DNA of 21,628 nt. Source: Larix sibirica (Eukaryota > Streptophyta > Pinopsida > Pinales > Pinaceae). A program made the translations under genes and the position numbers. The notes beneath the pieces were generated by a model. That model worked only from the letters and a program-made list of their open reading frames with translations, ran no database searches and had not been told where the DNA came from. The stretch is from positions 15,923 through 37,550 of the forward strand of contig NWUY0300015377.1 in assembly GCA_004151065.3 (NCBI GenBank), written 5' to 3'. Shown here piece by piece: positions 9,869-20,734 of this stretch (positions within the stretch are counted from its first letter, which is position 1; each line of letters opens with the position of its first letter).

Positions 9869-12800
9869 TGCTTCACATATTACCTCTCCTTAACATGTAC
9901 ATAATATTCCAAAAAGTGTCTCACAAGATAATCTAAGCCATATTCCAAACTTGACACCTTCAACCAACACAATGAATGCATTGGAAGCTATATTAAAGTC
10001 AAACCGTCACACTAATTTTTATTTCAACAACACCATTGCTTAATCAACCACTACCTCGTAATGCATTTCTGAACCATTAACAAGAAAACACTTTTGTTTT
10101 CCCAATTCAATATTGCAAATTCTACAGTATACCTTCCCAAGCTATAAAAGTTCATTTAAATTAGTTTGAAAGCAAAAGTGTACTCCACATGGTAGCAAAA
10201 GGAACAAGTTATCAATGTGAATGCAATTCCAACACATGCAACTAGTAAGCTTAGATCTCTACAACCACAACACCATCTACAATATAGACACATAAACCCT
10301 TTGGAAAATCTAATATAGTTTTCATTAGTCTTAATGGGAGAGTATGGAAATAGTGATGAGAGCAAAGGGATAAACCTAAATGTGGTTGTTCCTCACCACT
10401 AAGAAACCCTAATCCTAATAAAGATCCTAAACCTAGTAATGTTTATGATAAGTATACCTTTTAATAGCCTCGTGACAATATAGAAAATATAAGTGTCTTA
10501 TGCCAATTTCATTAACATCTCCATCCAGTAAACTAACCATGCATATCTTTTGATAAACTTATGATAATATCCAATTCAATCCTTCTTACTTTCAACCTCT
10601 TCATACACTTTGGAGCCTCATGGTCTTAACATTATCCTCAAATAGGTAACCAGTATTAGTTATAGAAAGGGTTGATTAATAAAATGAATCTTCCAATGAC
10701 TATGACTTCCTCACTTTAATTACTACCTTTAGATATATACACATTACATTTCCCTAGTTGGGGTTAACTTCCTTTTAACCAATTTTCAGTTTGAAGGTCA
10801 ATCATCAATCTTGTGGTTACTTCCATTATGAGCATACTAGTGATCATTAATTGAGGGTTTCTCTTTGATGGGCTTCCATTAGTTACAAGCATATAAGTTC
10901 ACCCATAATCATTATGCCATTGATGACCTTTGATTTGAGTAATGTACATTTGTCACTTTGTCCTTGCACAAATTGGCCTAGAATTATGACATCTTTGAAT
11001 TGAGTAATCTACATTTGTCAATTTGTCCTCAAATAGGTAACAAGTGTTAGGTATAGAATTATGAAGAATTATGACATCATCATCTTAGTGCAATCTTTCT
11101 TTTTCTCAATAGTATAGAATTATTTTAGATGAGTTGTTCCATTCTTTTATAGTTTATTATTTCTATTGCTATTAGTTTTATTACATAGCTTGTATTTGAT
11201 TGAACACGATATTTTTGTTAGAAAGCTTTAAGGATTTTAGAACTTTGTCCTTGAGTTAGCATTCCTATAGATACTTGGCAAAATCTCTTCCCCATCATAT
11301 AGAATCAACCTTGAGTGCAAAGAATCAATTGATTGTTCCTACACTACATATCAACAAAACTAAACGATCAATGGTGGCTTAATTTCAAGTTGACGACTAG
11401 AGAAAGATTATCAACAAGGTGCTACTGTATAAGGAGTTTGGTCAAGGATTTTTGTGTCTCCTCATGTTAATGTTTCAAGAGTTTATGAACATCGATGGTT
11501 TAGGAGGGGTAGGATAAGCTCGTATTGCGTGTTAGGCTCATTAGGCCTATCAAAAAGGAAAAAATTAAGGGTGGCTCCTTTTAAATAAAGGTGTTTGGTT
11601 ACAATCTTGATGACTAGCCAAAGAGAGTGACCAACCAAGCATTAAAGTCTAATCTTGAATATCATATCCTTGACATTCAATGAACATGGAAGAGATATCC
11701 TAGTGATTGCTACAAACATGAATTAACTCTGATAGACAAGGATAGCCTAAAACTCTTATTTATCAAGAAATTGGTAACCTTCAAGAGTGTGGGCCTAAGT
11801 AGATTTAGATGAAGCATACATAGCTAGACAAAGAAGCAATAGTAAAGGTTCTTTCTCAAGCTAGACATCAATACATAAACTAGGGAGATGTTGCAAATAG
11901 CACCTTTGAAACCAAAGGGGTAGCAAAGCAAGACAATAAGTTTACAAAGAGATGTACGTTTCAAAAGCAAGCCTTGAGATAACTAACCTATAAGGGAAGA
12001 ATGGAAGTTCCATACACATTCATGAAAATTTGACCATGAGCTGGAAGCTAGTAGTAATGTTCAAGATAGGAACTATGAGCATGAAAGTTAGAAGTTTGAA
12101 TTAGTGGTGACGAAGCATGATGGAAGTTAACTTGAAAATTCACAAACACAAATTTAGGGAACAAGGAAATTATTTAAGTGTGTAGTATGTCGAAAAATGA
12201 CCTTACAGCTTATAATCTGAAAAGCCAAGAACCTAAATTGTGGCCAAGTCTTGTAGCTTCACAATAGTACTTATATGAAAATTGCACGTTAAAGCAACAC
12301 CAAAAAGTTTTGACAATTAAAACCTCAAAATTATACAATTCATTTAAGCATCATAACACAACAAAAGATGTAGGAAATTAGACCCCTAAAATTTTGAGGG
12401 CCAAAACATTGGAACTCCAAAATGTGTATACGTAGCAAAGCACAATATATTATGTGTAAACTAAGGCTCAAAAATAATCTTGGAATCGCAAAGGTAAAAT
12501 CTCGAGAGAAATAAGGTGGGTGCATTGACAAGTAAAGGACTAGGTTATCTACTAAAAGGCATGGACAATCAAGTATTCAATTGAGTCTAAAGATTCAAGG
12601 GAAAACATAGAAGATGACAATCACTAAATCTAGAAACCTACCTTAGCACCCTTCACTTTTAACTTTTATTTCTATACAAAAATTTAGACGCAGCTCACCT
12701 TTGCATCGCATTACCCTGTTTACAATTACAATTAACTTCTCTGACTAGTTTTTTATCTTAAGAATTCTCCCTTAGCCTTTATTACAAGACCATTTGCAAC

Positions 12801-13018
12801 ATACACCTCCATGTTGTTGAATAGGAAAGAGCCATATATAAAAGTAAAAGAAGGGGTATATATGCATCTCATTAGTATTCTGCAACATTTTTAGCTTTTT
12901 AGTCCTTTATGAATAGGAAGCCTCCACTCTAAACAAGTCAATACAAAAAATTAATTATGTACTAATAAACAAACAAATTATAAGGAGGCAAGATCTCTTA
13001 TTAACATAATGGTTAATT
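9869..13018. other. Long AT-rich intergenic region without recognisable genes
   Basis: There are no ORFs above about 70 codons, and none of the short ones resembles a known protein. The only structure noted is a weak tandem duplication of about 65 bp at 10925-11054, sharing GAGTAATNTACATTTGTCA. The region is probably old, unrecognisable transposon debris. Confidence 0.5.
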
Positions 13019-13167
13019 GGTTATGAAAAAAAAATCTCACCCTCTTTTAAAATTATGAAAAAAAAAAGAAAAAGAAAAATCTCTTATAAATTGTTGCTAA
13101 GCCATTATTTCCCTCTCTATAAAAATTATGAAAAAAAAATCTCCTGAAACAAAAAAAAAAAATCTCT
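13019..13167. repeat. A-tract cluster
   Basis: The motif TTATGAAAAAAAAA, usually followed by TCTC, recurs near 13020, 13053 and 13127, with a further A12 run at 13151. It is low-complexity, and could be degenerate tails or slippage products. Confidence 0.6.
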
Positions 13168-13425
13168 TAAAATAATCTAAAAATACCCATTACTAAATAA
13201 GACATCTAAAATTTATAGATCTTAGAATTATTTACACGAAATAAATACCTCTTCATAAATAATATATCAATAAAAATACATCATTACAAATTACTACAAT
13301 TATTGTTTACATCTAAAACACACAATTATTAGTAAAGTGCATTCTGCTCTATCGTAATATAATAGTGCATTTAGGGGCATTTGATATCCATCCGGGCATA
13401 CCCAAGGAAGCCCCCATGTTGGGAT
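13168..13425. other. AT-rich spacer before the N-flanking duplication
   Basis: No coding or structural signal was seen. It ends just before the duplicated segment. Confidence 0.4.
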
Positions 13426-13455
13426 CATTATCCCTTTGGGAACACATAGCTCTTT

Positions 13456-13571
13456 AATGTACAAATACTAATATCGAACTGGAAATCAATATTTATTAAT
13501 GTTTGAATTCTGGAATGTATAAATACTAATATCGAAATGGAAATCAATATTTATTAACGTTTGAATTCTGG
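13456..13571. repeat. 58-bp tandem repeat, two units
   Basis: Units at 13456-13513 and 13514-13571 both carry AATACTAATATCGAA and end in GAATTCTGG. The pair recurs at 13726-13841 because of the larger duplication. It lies directly upstream of the SINE head. Confidence 0.85.
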
Positions 13572-13591
13572 AATGTATACTTCAGGCTAGG

Positions 13592-13694
13592 CTATACTTA
13601 TATCAGTTGGTATGTCTACGTTTTGGTCCTCATTAGGTCACGGGTTCAAATCTATAGAGAGCGGTTAAGGATAGGAGCTTGTCATTGTTACCCT
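13592..13694 (+). mobile_element. tRNA-derived SINE, first copy (cut off by the N)
   Basis: The A-box-like TATATCAGTTGG (13599-13610) and B-box-like GGTTCAAATC (13643-13652) have tRNA-like spacing. The copy stops at the N and is identical to the head of the second copy. Confidence 0.65.
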
Positions 13695-13861
13695 NCATTA
13701 TCCCTTTGGGAACACATAGCTCTTTAATGTACAAATACTAATATCGAACTGGAAATCAATATTTATTAATGTTTGAATTCTGGAATGTATAAATACTAAT
13801 ATCGAAATGGAAATCAATATTTATTAACGTTTGAATTCTGGAATGTATACTTCAGGCTAGG

Positions 13862-14059
13862 CTATACTTATATCAGTTGGTATGTCTACGTTTTGGTCCT
13901 CATTAGGTCACGGGTTCAAATCTATAGAGAGCGGTTAAGGATAGGAGCTTGTCATTGTTACCCTGTATTTCTACCGGATATTAGGCCCGGTGTGATTTCA
14001 TGATCGAAATTTGATCTACCGGATATTAGGCCCGGTGTGATTTCATGATCGAAATTTGA
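13862..14059 (+). mobile_element. tRNA-derived SINE (Au-like), second copy with body
   Basis: The head has an A-box-like sequence at 13869-13880 (one mismatch from the usual TAGCTCAGTTGG) and a B box at 13913-13922. The body after the head contains TATTTCTACCGG and TTAGGCCCGGTGTGATTTC, which reminds me of the plant Au SINE family. It is not a tRNA gene because the stems do not close and the sequence runs on past the T arm. The 3' part is duplicated in tandem (see next entry). The family name is from memory and tentative. Confidence 0.65.
13970..14059. repeat. 45-bp tandem duplication in the SINE body
   Basis: 13970-14014 and 14015-14059 are identical units starting TCTACCGGATATTAGG and ending GAAATTTGA. 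Confidence 0.92.
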
Positions 14060-14943
14060 ACAACGTATCCGCAGTAGTAATCTCTGTGTAGTCATATATG
14101 TTGAACCTAGCCATATTCTTCCTATATCAAGCACGGTTAATTCCTATTCTGTCCAACATTAAAGCAAAAAAGAAAAGTGAACTGTGCAACAAGGCACTTA
14201 CCTGCCTTCTGTCTTCCTTTTTGGAAACTGCTTCATCTACTGCGTTGAAGCATCGTATATTCCACTGTTGAAAAAACTGATATTTTTAAAGCTTTTGAAT
14301 TATTTGAGATTTTTGGATGCTTTTACAAATCCAAATCAAAATCTTACTCTCAGACTTTGCAGAGTTTTAGTCGAGCCAAGTTTATAACATGAGTGTTCGT
14401 CCAATCTCAAAAAATCTACAACACTGCAGAAAATGCTCACGGTGACTAAAATATGGGCAGCAAACTCTACTCCAAATACTCTTATTTCGCCCAAATAAAA
14501 AGAGGAAGTGTGCCAATTATATGTTCCACCACACCTTCTACATATAGAATCTAGAAAGATACCTGTAAATTTATGGCGTACAATATTCCTCTATATCTGA
14601 GCATGCATTAATTCCCAAAATGCCCCTTTCCAATCAATACGGCTAACAAAATAGAAACATAACCCATTCCCATGATGCCCTGGAACTTCGCAATCCTGAA
14701 ACACATGTTTGATAGTCTGTGACAAATCACATAGCAACCATCTGGTAGCCCTAAGTGATAAATTAAGACCCAGATATCTTGACACCTCCCAATCCACTTG
14801 GTTTGATGATCTTGAATAGCCTATTTTTGGTTCAGTCAAGGCGCAATCAGAAAGATTGGTCAGACTTCGTTATCTAGCTATTTAGTCCTCTAATTCATAG
14901 GACATTTCTAATACTTCAAGATTGGACCCTGTGCATCCTAGCT
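14060..14943. other. Intergenic sequence, nothing firmly recognised
   Basis: A minus-strand ORF of 82 codons (14591-14839) and a plus-strand one of 67 (14184-14387) have no recognisable family. A faint similarity between about 14111-14156 and 14580-14625 suggests another old duplication but is too weak to call. Confidence 0.4.
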
Positions 14944-15757
14944 CATTTTGAACAAACAAGAATCTGGAATGCCCTTGTAGACTTCTACAAAGTTTTTTTG
15001 TTAACGGGCTGCACACTTTGGGCATGATAGAGAGTTCAGTTCAGCCATCCACCCGGCTTCTAAATGCAACAAGTCCCCATAGGTATGGAATCCTTTTGGC
15101 TAATCTCCTTCGTGCCGGTAAGGGAGTTAAACCAATCTGCCCCCTATCCTTAGAGAAAGTCTATATGAATCTTGCTGCCAACTCCTATCCACTCCTTGGA
15201 TCACCAAATCTCAATGTAACTCCTTGGAGACATGTTAATGCTATAGAGTATGCGCTATATAAAGAGTGCATTAGGCTAAATTCTATCATATTTTTACTTC
15301 GCTACTTGTGACAAGTGATAAAGGGTGATTCAGATTCTTATGTTGTGGCCCATTTTGAACGAACTAGAATCTGGAATGACTTTGTAGTATTTAGAGTTCT
15401 ATAACAGTTTGCTTATTAACATTCTGCAAACTTTGCACGTGGTAGTGTATTCTGCAGTTCAGCCATCCACCCGCTTCTTTGTGCAACAAGTCTCCCCAGG
15501 TCTGGAATCCCTTTTCGGCTGATCACTTTCTTGCAAAATAGGGAGTTAAACTAATATGCCTCCTATCCTTTGAAAAAGTCCATAGGAACCTTGCATGCCA
15601 GCTCCCATCCACTCCCTGGATTACAAAATCTCAATGTAATTTCTTGGAGATGTTACTGTTATAGAGTATCTGTTATATAAAGAGTGCATTAAACTAAAAT
15701 CCACCATATTTTCACTTTGTTACTTGTGGAATAAAGGATAATTCTTATACTGTAGCA
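14944..15757. repeat. ~407-bp tandem duplication, diverged
   Basis: Copy 1 (about 14944-15350) and copy 2 (about 15351-15757) align in order. Anchors are CATTTTGAAC, AGAATCTGGAATG, CAGCCATCCACCC, GGGAGTTAAAC, AATCTCAATGTAA and ATATAAAGAGTGCATTA. Copies differ by many substitutions and small indels. The 97-codon ORF in copy 1 is not kept in copy 2, which argues against coding. Each copy has a TATATAAAG-like box near its end. Confidence 0.9.
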
Positions 15758-15948
15758 CATTAAAAGATAATCCACACTATATTTATTAAAACTAGAAATA
15801 GAATAGAGAGACCTTAGATTTTATTGATTATCAATGCACAAAAAAGCAGTTGCCCTGTTTCATGTAATATAATGCAATAGAACGGAGCACACAAGCTTCA
15901 CAATAATGTTACATTGCCCTAGGTATAATATCAGTAGACTCCTTTATT

Positions 15949-16190
15949 CAAATCAGAAAAATTTATACTCTCAGAGGAGAAGACAAGTGCCGTTCATCCT
16001 GTTGACAGGCCATTTTTTCTCTGCACCTCTAAAATAAACAAGCTCTGTTTGACAGTTTTATCCTATTTTCAAATCAGACAAATTTATCTTCACGGAGGAG
16101 AAGACAAGTACCATCCATCTTGCTGGCAAGCCATTTTTTCTATGCACCTCTAAATTAAACAAGCTCTGTTTGACAGTTTTATTTAGAGCA
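15949..16190. repeat. 121-bp tandem duplication, diverged
   Basis: Copies are 15949-16069 and 16070-16190. Both start CAAATCAGA and contain GAGGAGAAGACAAGT, GCCATTTTTTCT and AACAAGCTCTGTTTGACAG. No coding signal was seen. Confidence 0.92.
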
Positions 16191-16523
16191 CAAGGAAATT
16201 GATTTAAATGCATCAATTTTCAAATATCAATAAAAGAAGAAAGAGCATATATAACTTTTCATGAAAAAGTGAACTGTAACTGTTTCAACTTTTCTGCAAA
16301 TTCCAGGAGTTCCAAGTTAAACATCAATTTTTTATCTTTATAGCTCTCGGTGTATGGAGTTCAACCTGTGTTAAAACAACCTATGCTTTTAGCGTAAAAA
16401 GATGATAATTTTATTCATAAATGTAAATGGGTTGTGTTCATAACACATTAACTCTGTGTTAAGTATGTTGTTAGTCAATATTCGATGTGTCATATGACAC
16501 ATGATACACCAGGATTGAGTAAG

Positions 16524-16763
16524 GATTTGGTTCAAGAATTGAGTAAACAGTCATCAGAAGCAATGTGTAGTCAAGCTGTAAGAACACTAAAAATTTCCCA
16601 GTTCTTGATGCAAGTGAAAATGCACAAGACAAATCAGCATTTCGATTTGGTCCAAGAATTGAGTAAATGGTCATCAGAAGCAATGTGTAGTCAAGCTGTG
16701 AGAACATTGAACATTTCCCAGTTCTTGAAACAAGTGAAAATGCACTAGATAAACCAGAATTTC
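16524..16763. repeat. 120-bp tandem duplication
   Basis: Copies are 16524-16643 and 16644-16763. The core ATCAGAAGCAATGTGTAGTC is identical in both. Because 120 is a multiple of three, ORFs are open across both copies on both strands (a 40-residue repeat with core SSEAMCSQAVRTL on the plus strand). That can be explained without coding function. Confidence 0.92.
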
Positions 16764-17095
16764 TTAGGGGATTTCAAGTCCACTGTTATAGCACATTTAT
16801 GTCCATTCATGCCGGAGGCAACATATGAATATCAACGAAGATAAAGCCCAGATCCTATAATCTCCATACAAAATTGGTAGATGCAATATATGTAAAATAC
16901 CATGCAGTCAGTACATACTGTATATAGAAATAAAGAAAAAGACATCTCATTGTAGATAAACAGGTACTCATATAATGCACATTTAACAGGTCAAAGAAAC
17001 ATATATTCTAAACTCTGAATGGGGGAAAACTCGAAGCAGGAATACTCTGGAAAATATCAGAAAGTAGAGTTTGATTCACCATTAATAGCGAGTCC

Positions 17096-17717
17096 AACTC
17101 GGTCAACCCCAAGTTTGACTCAGGCCGAACTGGTAAAACTCTTTTCCTGCTGGATCCAAGTCAAACTCTATGACACTGTTTCAAATATTAGAGAACTAGT
17201 GAACTAGGAATGGTAATAACAAATCTCTTAGGTTATGGATCTACACTATAAAAAAATTCAAATGGATTGATCTAGTTTTCTAAAAATTTCACAAAAGCTT
17301 GATTACAAAATAATAAAATTCTAACCCATGTAAACAGATTGTAAATATCATCAGCCCTCAAATGTTGCACTCCTCAATGTGGGATCATGGTACTGATAAA
17401 TACTTAAACTCGGTCAACCCCAAGTTTGACTCAGGCCAAACTGGCGGAGCTCTTTTCCTGCTGGATCCAAGTCAAAATCTGTGATACTTTACCAAATATT
17501 AGAGAACTAGTAAACAAGGAAAGGTAATAAGTAAAAACAGATATCTTAGGTCATGGATCTACGCTACAAAAATTAGAATGGATTGATGTAGTTTTCTAAA
17601 ATTTTCACATAAGCTTGATTACAAAATGATAAAATTCTAACCCATGTAAACAGATAAATATCATCAGCCCTCAAATGTTGCACTCCTCAACGTGGGGTCG
17701 TGGTATTGATAAATACT
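17096..17717. repeat. ~311-bp tandem duplication, diverged
   Basis: Copy 1 is 17096-17406 and copy 2 runs from 17407 to about 17717. Shared anchors are AACTCGGTCAACCCCAAG, TTTTCCTGCTGGATCCAAG, AATATTAGAGAACTAGT, TTCTAACCCATGTAAACAG and CATCAGCCCTCAAATG. Several small indels separate the copies. Non-coding. Confidence 0.93.
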
Positions 17718-19040
17718 CTTTATATATATAGAAAGAGGAAATAAACCAGCAGAGAGTTATGCACTAAGTGACTGCACACAAAAGAAAAACTGCAGTCAAG
17801 CACAGAGGTATTAACCAGATACAAGGCAACCAGTGAAAAGGAGGAGCTAAAACAAAATCTTCTGCTATAACCAGGTAATTTTAAAAGTTAAAATACAGAT
17901 CCTTAAACTAAAAAGGTACACAAGGAAATGGGTGAACACTAAATCTCTTCAATATTTAAGGGTTTTTTTATATCACAGGTTAAACCAAAGAAAAACGTCT
18001 TGTGAAGATAAAAAATTATTCACAGAGAAATAAGTTTACAAAATAGCGGTGGACAGATCCCTTATAAAACTAAGCACAGAAGAATTAATTACTAAGTACA
18101 TATCTAGGATGAAACAATACAGATGGGAGATTGAAAAAGAGAAAGCTAGAAGATATATCTCATTTTCATCTCTTAGACTACCTGTTTCAATATCTTTGGT
18201 TTTTTGGATTAGCAAGCTGAGATTCAGTCATTCAACACATGGGGAATTGACCAATGAATGATTTGAGCATATTTGTCATCCAACTGTAACAAGGCTGCTG
18301 TACTTCCGGTATAATGGGCCAGACATCTTTATCATATTGTAATTAGTTTCCAATAATACCCCAACTTCAGTGCTGGGTTGTTCAATATTATCCTATCTTT
18401 TAGTAGAAGTCATATTTTTTGCTTTATTAAACAAAAACTAGAACAAATCCATTTTAATCCTGAATCTACAGGGGTCAAGAAAACTCATGTGCAAACCTCA
18501 TTTTAGATGCATTTTTTTTCCATTTTAGTTTATGCACAGGTGACTTCAACCCAAGGCTGTAAAATGCAGCTAGCTTCTCAATATGCAAAAAGTTGATTAA
18601 GTTAAAATAAATACAAGAAACAGTAAAAAACACAATATATGCGCCTCTAAATGCACACACAGAGAACAGGTTCTCCAGCATCAAAAGTGGTTATACAATT
18701 CATTAATTCAATCTACAAAATAGGAGTACCATTACATCCCTTGAAAGAGTTACTGATTCATGGCAAAAATAACTCACAATCTTCAAGAAGACCAAATAAA
18801 TGCGTTCTCCACATTATGTAAGACTACAGCACCGCTACTACTACAAACAAGAAAACAGTGAGATTCGGGATCAACAATGAGCAGACAACGCGTCTGTAAG
18901 AAAAAGACAATATTTCAGTACCTCCAAAGGAACGGTGGAGAATATTGACTTTTAGAGGTCTTTTCATTGATCTCTGCTCTTCCTCCGAAAGGTAGACAGG
19001 CCCACATTTTTGCATGAAGTGAGATGAAAGTTCCTATAGT
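17718..19040. other. Intergenic / 3' flank of the GTD-binding gene, nothing recognised
   Basis: Only short ORFs without recognisable families are present. The 3' UTR of the minus-strand gene must extend into the upper part of this stretch or the repeat beside it, but I cannot place a polyadenylation site. Confidence 0.4.
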
Positions 19041-19126
19041 AATGATTGATAAACAGCCATGAACTTGCCCAAGAAACAAAGGTAATGATTGATAAACAGC
19101 CATGAACCTGCCCAAGAAACAAAGGC
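19041..19126. repeat. 43-bp tandem duplication, near-identical
   Basis: 19041-19083 and 19084-19126 both read AATGATTGATAAACAGCC through CCCAAGAAACAAAGG, with about one mismatch. It lies in the presumed 3' UTR of the minus-strand gene. Confidence 0.93.
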
Positions 19127-19177
19127 TAGAGACGAAAAGATGAACACGGCCAAAGAACGCACGTGGGTACTTACCAG

Positions 19178-20673
19178 TTACCTTCTACGCAAAACAAGTT
19201 TATACCCTCTGAAAAAAATGGACAATAAGATGCCCCGTACTCCCACAAATAACCCTGAAAGAATATACTGCAAAACCAACAAGAGAGGCTTATAAACATA
19301 ACATCAAGTTGTGAAAGGCTTAGCATATGATTCGCTCCTCTTAAGTTTGAATAAATGCAAAGCAACCCATTTTCACATACCTTTGTGACCGAGGCCAGTG
19401 GCAGACCTGTTACTGGGCTCGACACCCTTGTGACCATTTGGACCTCTGCTACTTCTTCCTTCAAGATGTCATTCTCTGCAATAGGTAATGGGTTAAGACC
19501 GTCTTCCTGATATCTCTGTGGTGATGGGTTAGCCTTCTGATGCAAATCCCTGACCCCTTCCGTATCCACGTGTACTTCTACAAATCGATCTGCTTCATCA
19601 TCTTCTTTTGGTGCCTCCAATGGTTCAGAGAATGATATCCTCCTACGTGCTTTTGAGCCCTGCCCCAAGCTATTGATATACGCTGTCAGCGCATTTTGTA
19701 GTTCCTCATCAGCTAATCTCCATTCGTTCTCCAAATCAGAGCTCATTTCCTTCTTTTCTGACAACAGACGCATTCTTGCCTTCCTGAATCCCGCTATTAC
19801 TTCACACAGAGGACTACAACCAGAATGGCAAGCCTCAGACAACATTGTAGGCCTTTCGAGTGCACTGATTGAGGTAAATTCACATTTGGGGTTAACATGT
19901 TGATTATCATATTTTGTAAAAAAGTTATCATCACCATTTTCACCTTCAACTTGTACAGAAGTGGAGAATAATCCCATTGTGGCTTCACCACACATTTTCT
20001 GGAAGGCAGAGTCTTCTCCATGACAAGAACCCATGGAGCTACTCCCCTCAGACCATATATTTTCAATCCCGCCACTATTTTGGGCTCTAAAGCCAGCAGA
20101 ATCCTGGCTATCAATCCTGTCTATATCCATTGACACACCCGAGTAGTCTAGGCAATCTTCAGTACATGGACCCAAATTATCCAAACCATTTAAAGGCAAT
20201 CCAATCTCATCAATCTCAAAGTCATCAACACCATAACTCAAAAATCTGTGTCTGTAGGCTTGAACCTGAATCCGTAGGGCCTTGATCTCCTCGTCCTTTT
20301 TTAACAGAAATTCCTCATAAAAACCCAACGCCTCCTTTACATGTGCCCTCATCTGCTCAGTCTCCCTTCGGTAATGTGTGTGTTCCATTGCCAGCCTAGA
20401 TTTCTCTTTCTGTAAGCGGGAAATCATGAGCAAAGCATCATCGATAGAGTTAGCCGAGGCATTTCTCTCCGCTTCAAGCTCAGAATAGACGTCCTCTAAT
20501 GCCTGGTGCTGGGCACGCAGTGCATCTAACAACTTATGCACCACATTCTCGGTCCATATACCGTTCAGAGACAAGTCTATCTTTCCTACTTCATTTGTCG
20601 ATGGTTTCTTCTTGCTGTTACAGTTTTTCCTTCTGCTTGGCGGTATTTGCTTTGATCTCAGTTGGGATTCCAT
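19178..20673 (-). CDS. GTD-binding (DUF593/zein-binding) domain protein, myosin-binding-like, 2 exons
   Basis: Exon 1 (20673-19381) encodes 431 residues. Residues about 47-146 match the GTD-binding domain: ALRAQHQALEDVYSELEAER, then an ALLMISRLQKEK core, YRRETEQM and a FLLKKDEEIKALR helix. Members bind the globular tail of myosin XI and act as organelle or vesicle adaptors. The middle is acidic and probably disordered. A second charged helix lies at about 291-334, and a basic KARRRISFSE follows. Exon 1 ends at AAG|GTATGT. My preferred exon 2 (19267-19178) follows a pyrimidine-rich TTTTGCAG acceptor after a 113-base intron. It is phase 0 and adds 29 residues: a hydrophobic stretch (433-450) then RGYKLVLRRR and stop, giving 460 residues. 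Alternatives: no splicing (500 residues) or the TTTCAG acceptor eight codons into the first (458 residues). The ATG at 20673 follows an in-frame upstream stop. The domain is certain; the C-terminus is not. Confidence 0.8.
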
Positions 20674-20734
20674 GTCGCGCGCCCTCAGCCTGTATTAGTT
20701 GGGATTCCATGTCGGGCGCCCTCAGTGTGCCCTC
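20661..20734. repeat. 37-bp tandem duplication over the start codon of the GTD-binding gene
   Basis: Units start at 20661 and 20698 with GTTGGGATTCCATGTCG and continue with GCGCCCTCAG. On the minus strand each contains ATGGAATCCCAACT, so the start codon and its context are present twice (20673 and 20710). Because 37 is not a multiple of three, the upstream ATG is out of frame. Confidence 0.92.

Larger units (their letters stand above)
13426..13964. repeat. Perfect 269-bp direct duplication around a single N (13695)
   Basis: 13426-13694 and 13696-13964 read as base-for-base identical, separated only by the ambiguous base at 13695. Other duplications in this window have diverged copies, so perfect identity exactly abutting an N points to two overlapping contig ends joined without merging. 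If so, the true locus has one copy. Confidence 0.95.

Noticed and set aside
13636-13655. tRNA gene suggested by the GGTTCAAATC B box
   Set aside because: The acceptor and anticodon stems do not close and the sequence continues into a SINE body.
14591-14839. 82-codon minus-strand ORF as a gene
   Set aside because: No recognisable family, no neighbouring exons or splice signals in support, and it sits in repeat-rich DNA.
15018-15311. 97-codon plus-strand ORF as a gene
   Set aside because: It lies in one copy of the 407-bp duplication, and the frame is destroyed in the other copy.
16485-16748. 87-codon plus-strand ORF as a small repeat protein
   Set aside because: A 120-bp tandem duplication explains its length, and the opposite strand is equally open.
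14944-17717. CRISPR-like or satellite array
   Set aside because: Each unit is present only twice, units are unrelated to one another, and there are no regular spacers.
18824-19115. Minus-strand ORFs of 63 and 66 codons as 3' exons of the GTD-binding gene
   Set aside because: The frame already ends in the preferred last exon, one ORF begins inside the 43-bp doublet, and no acceptor fits convincingly.
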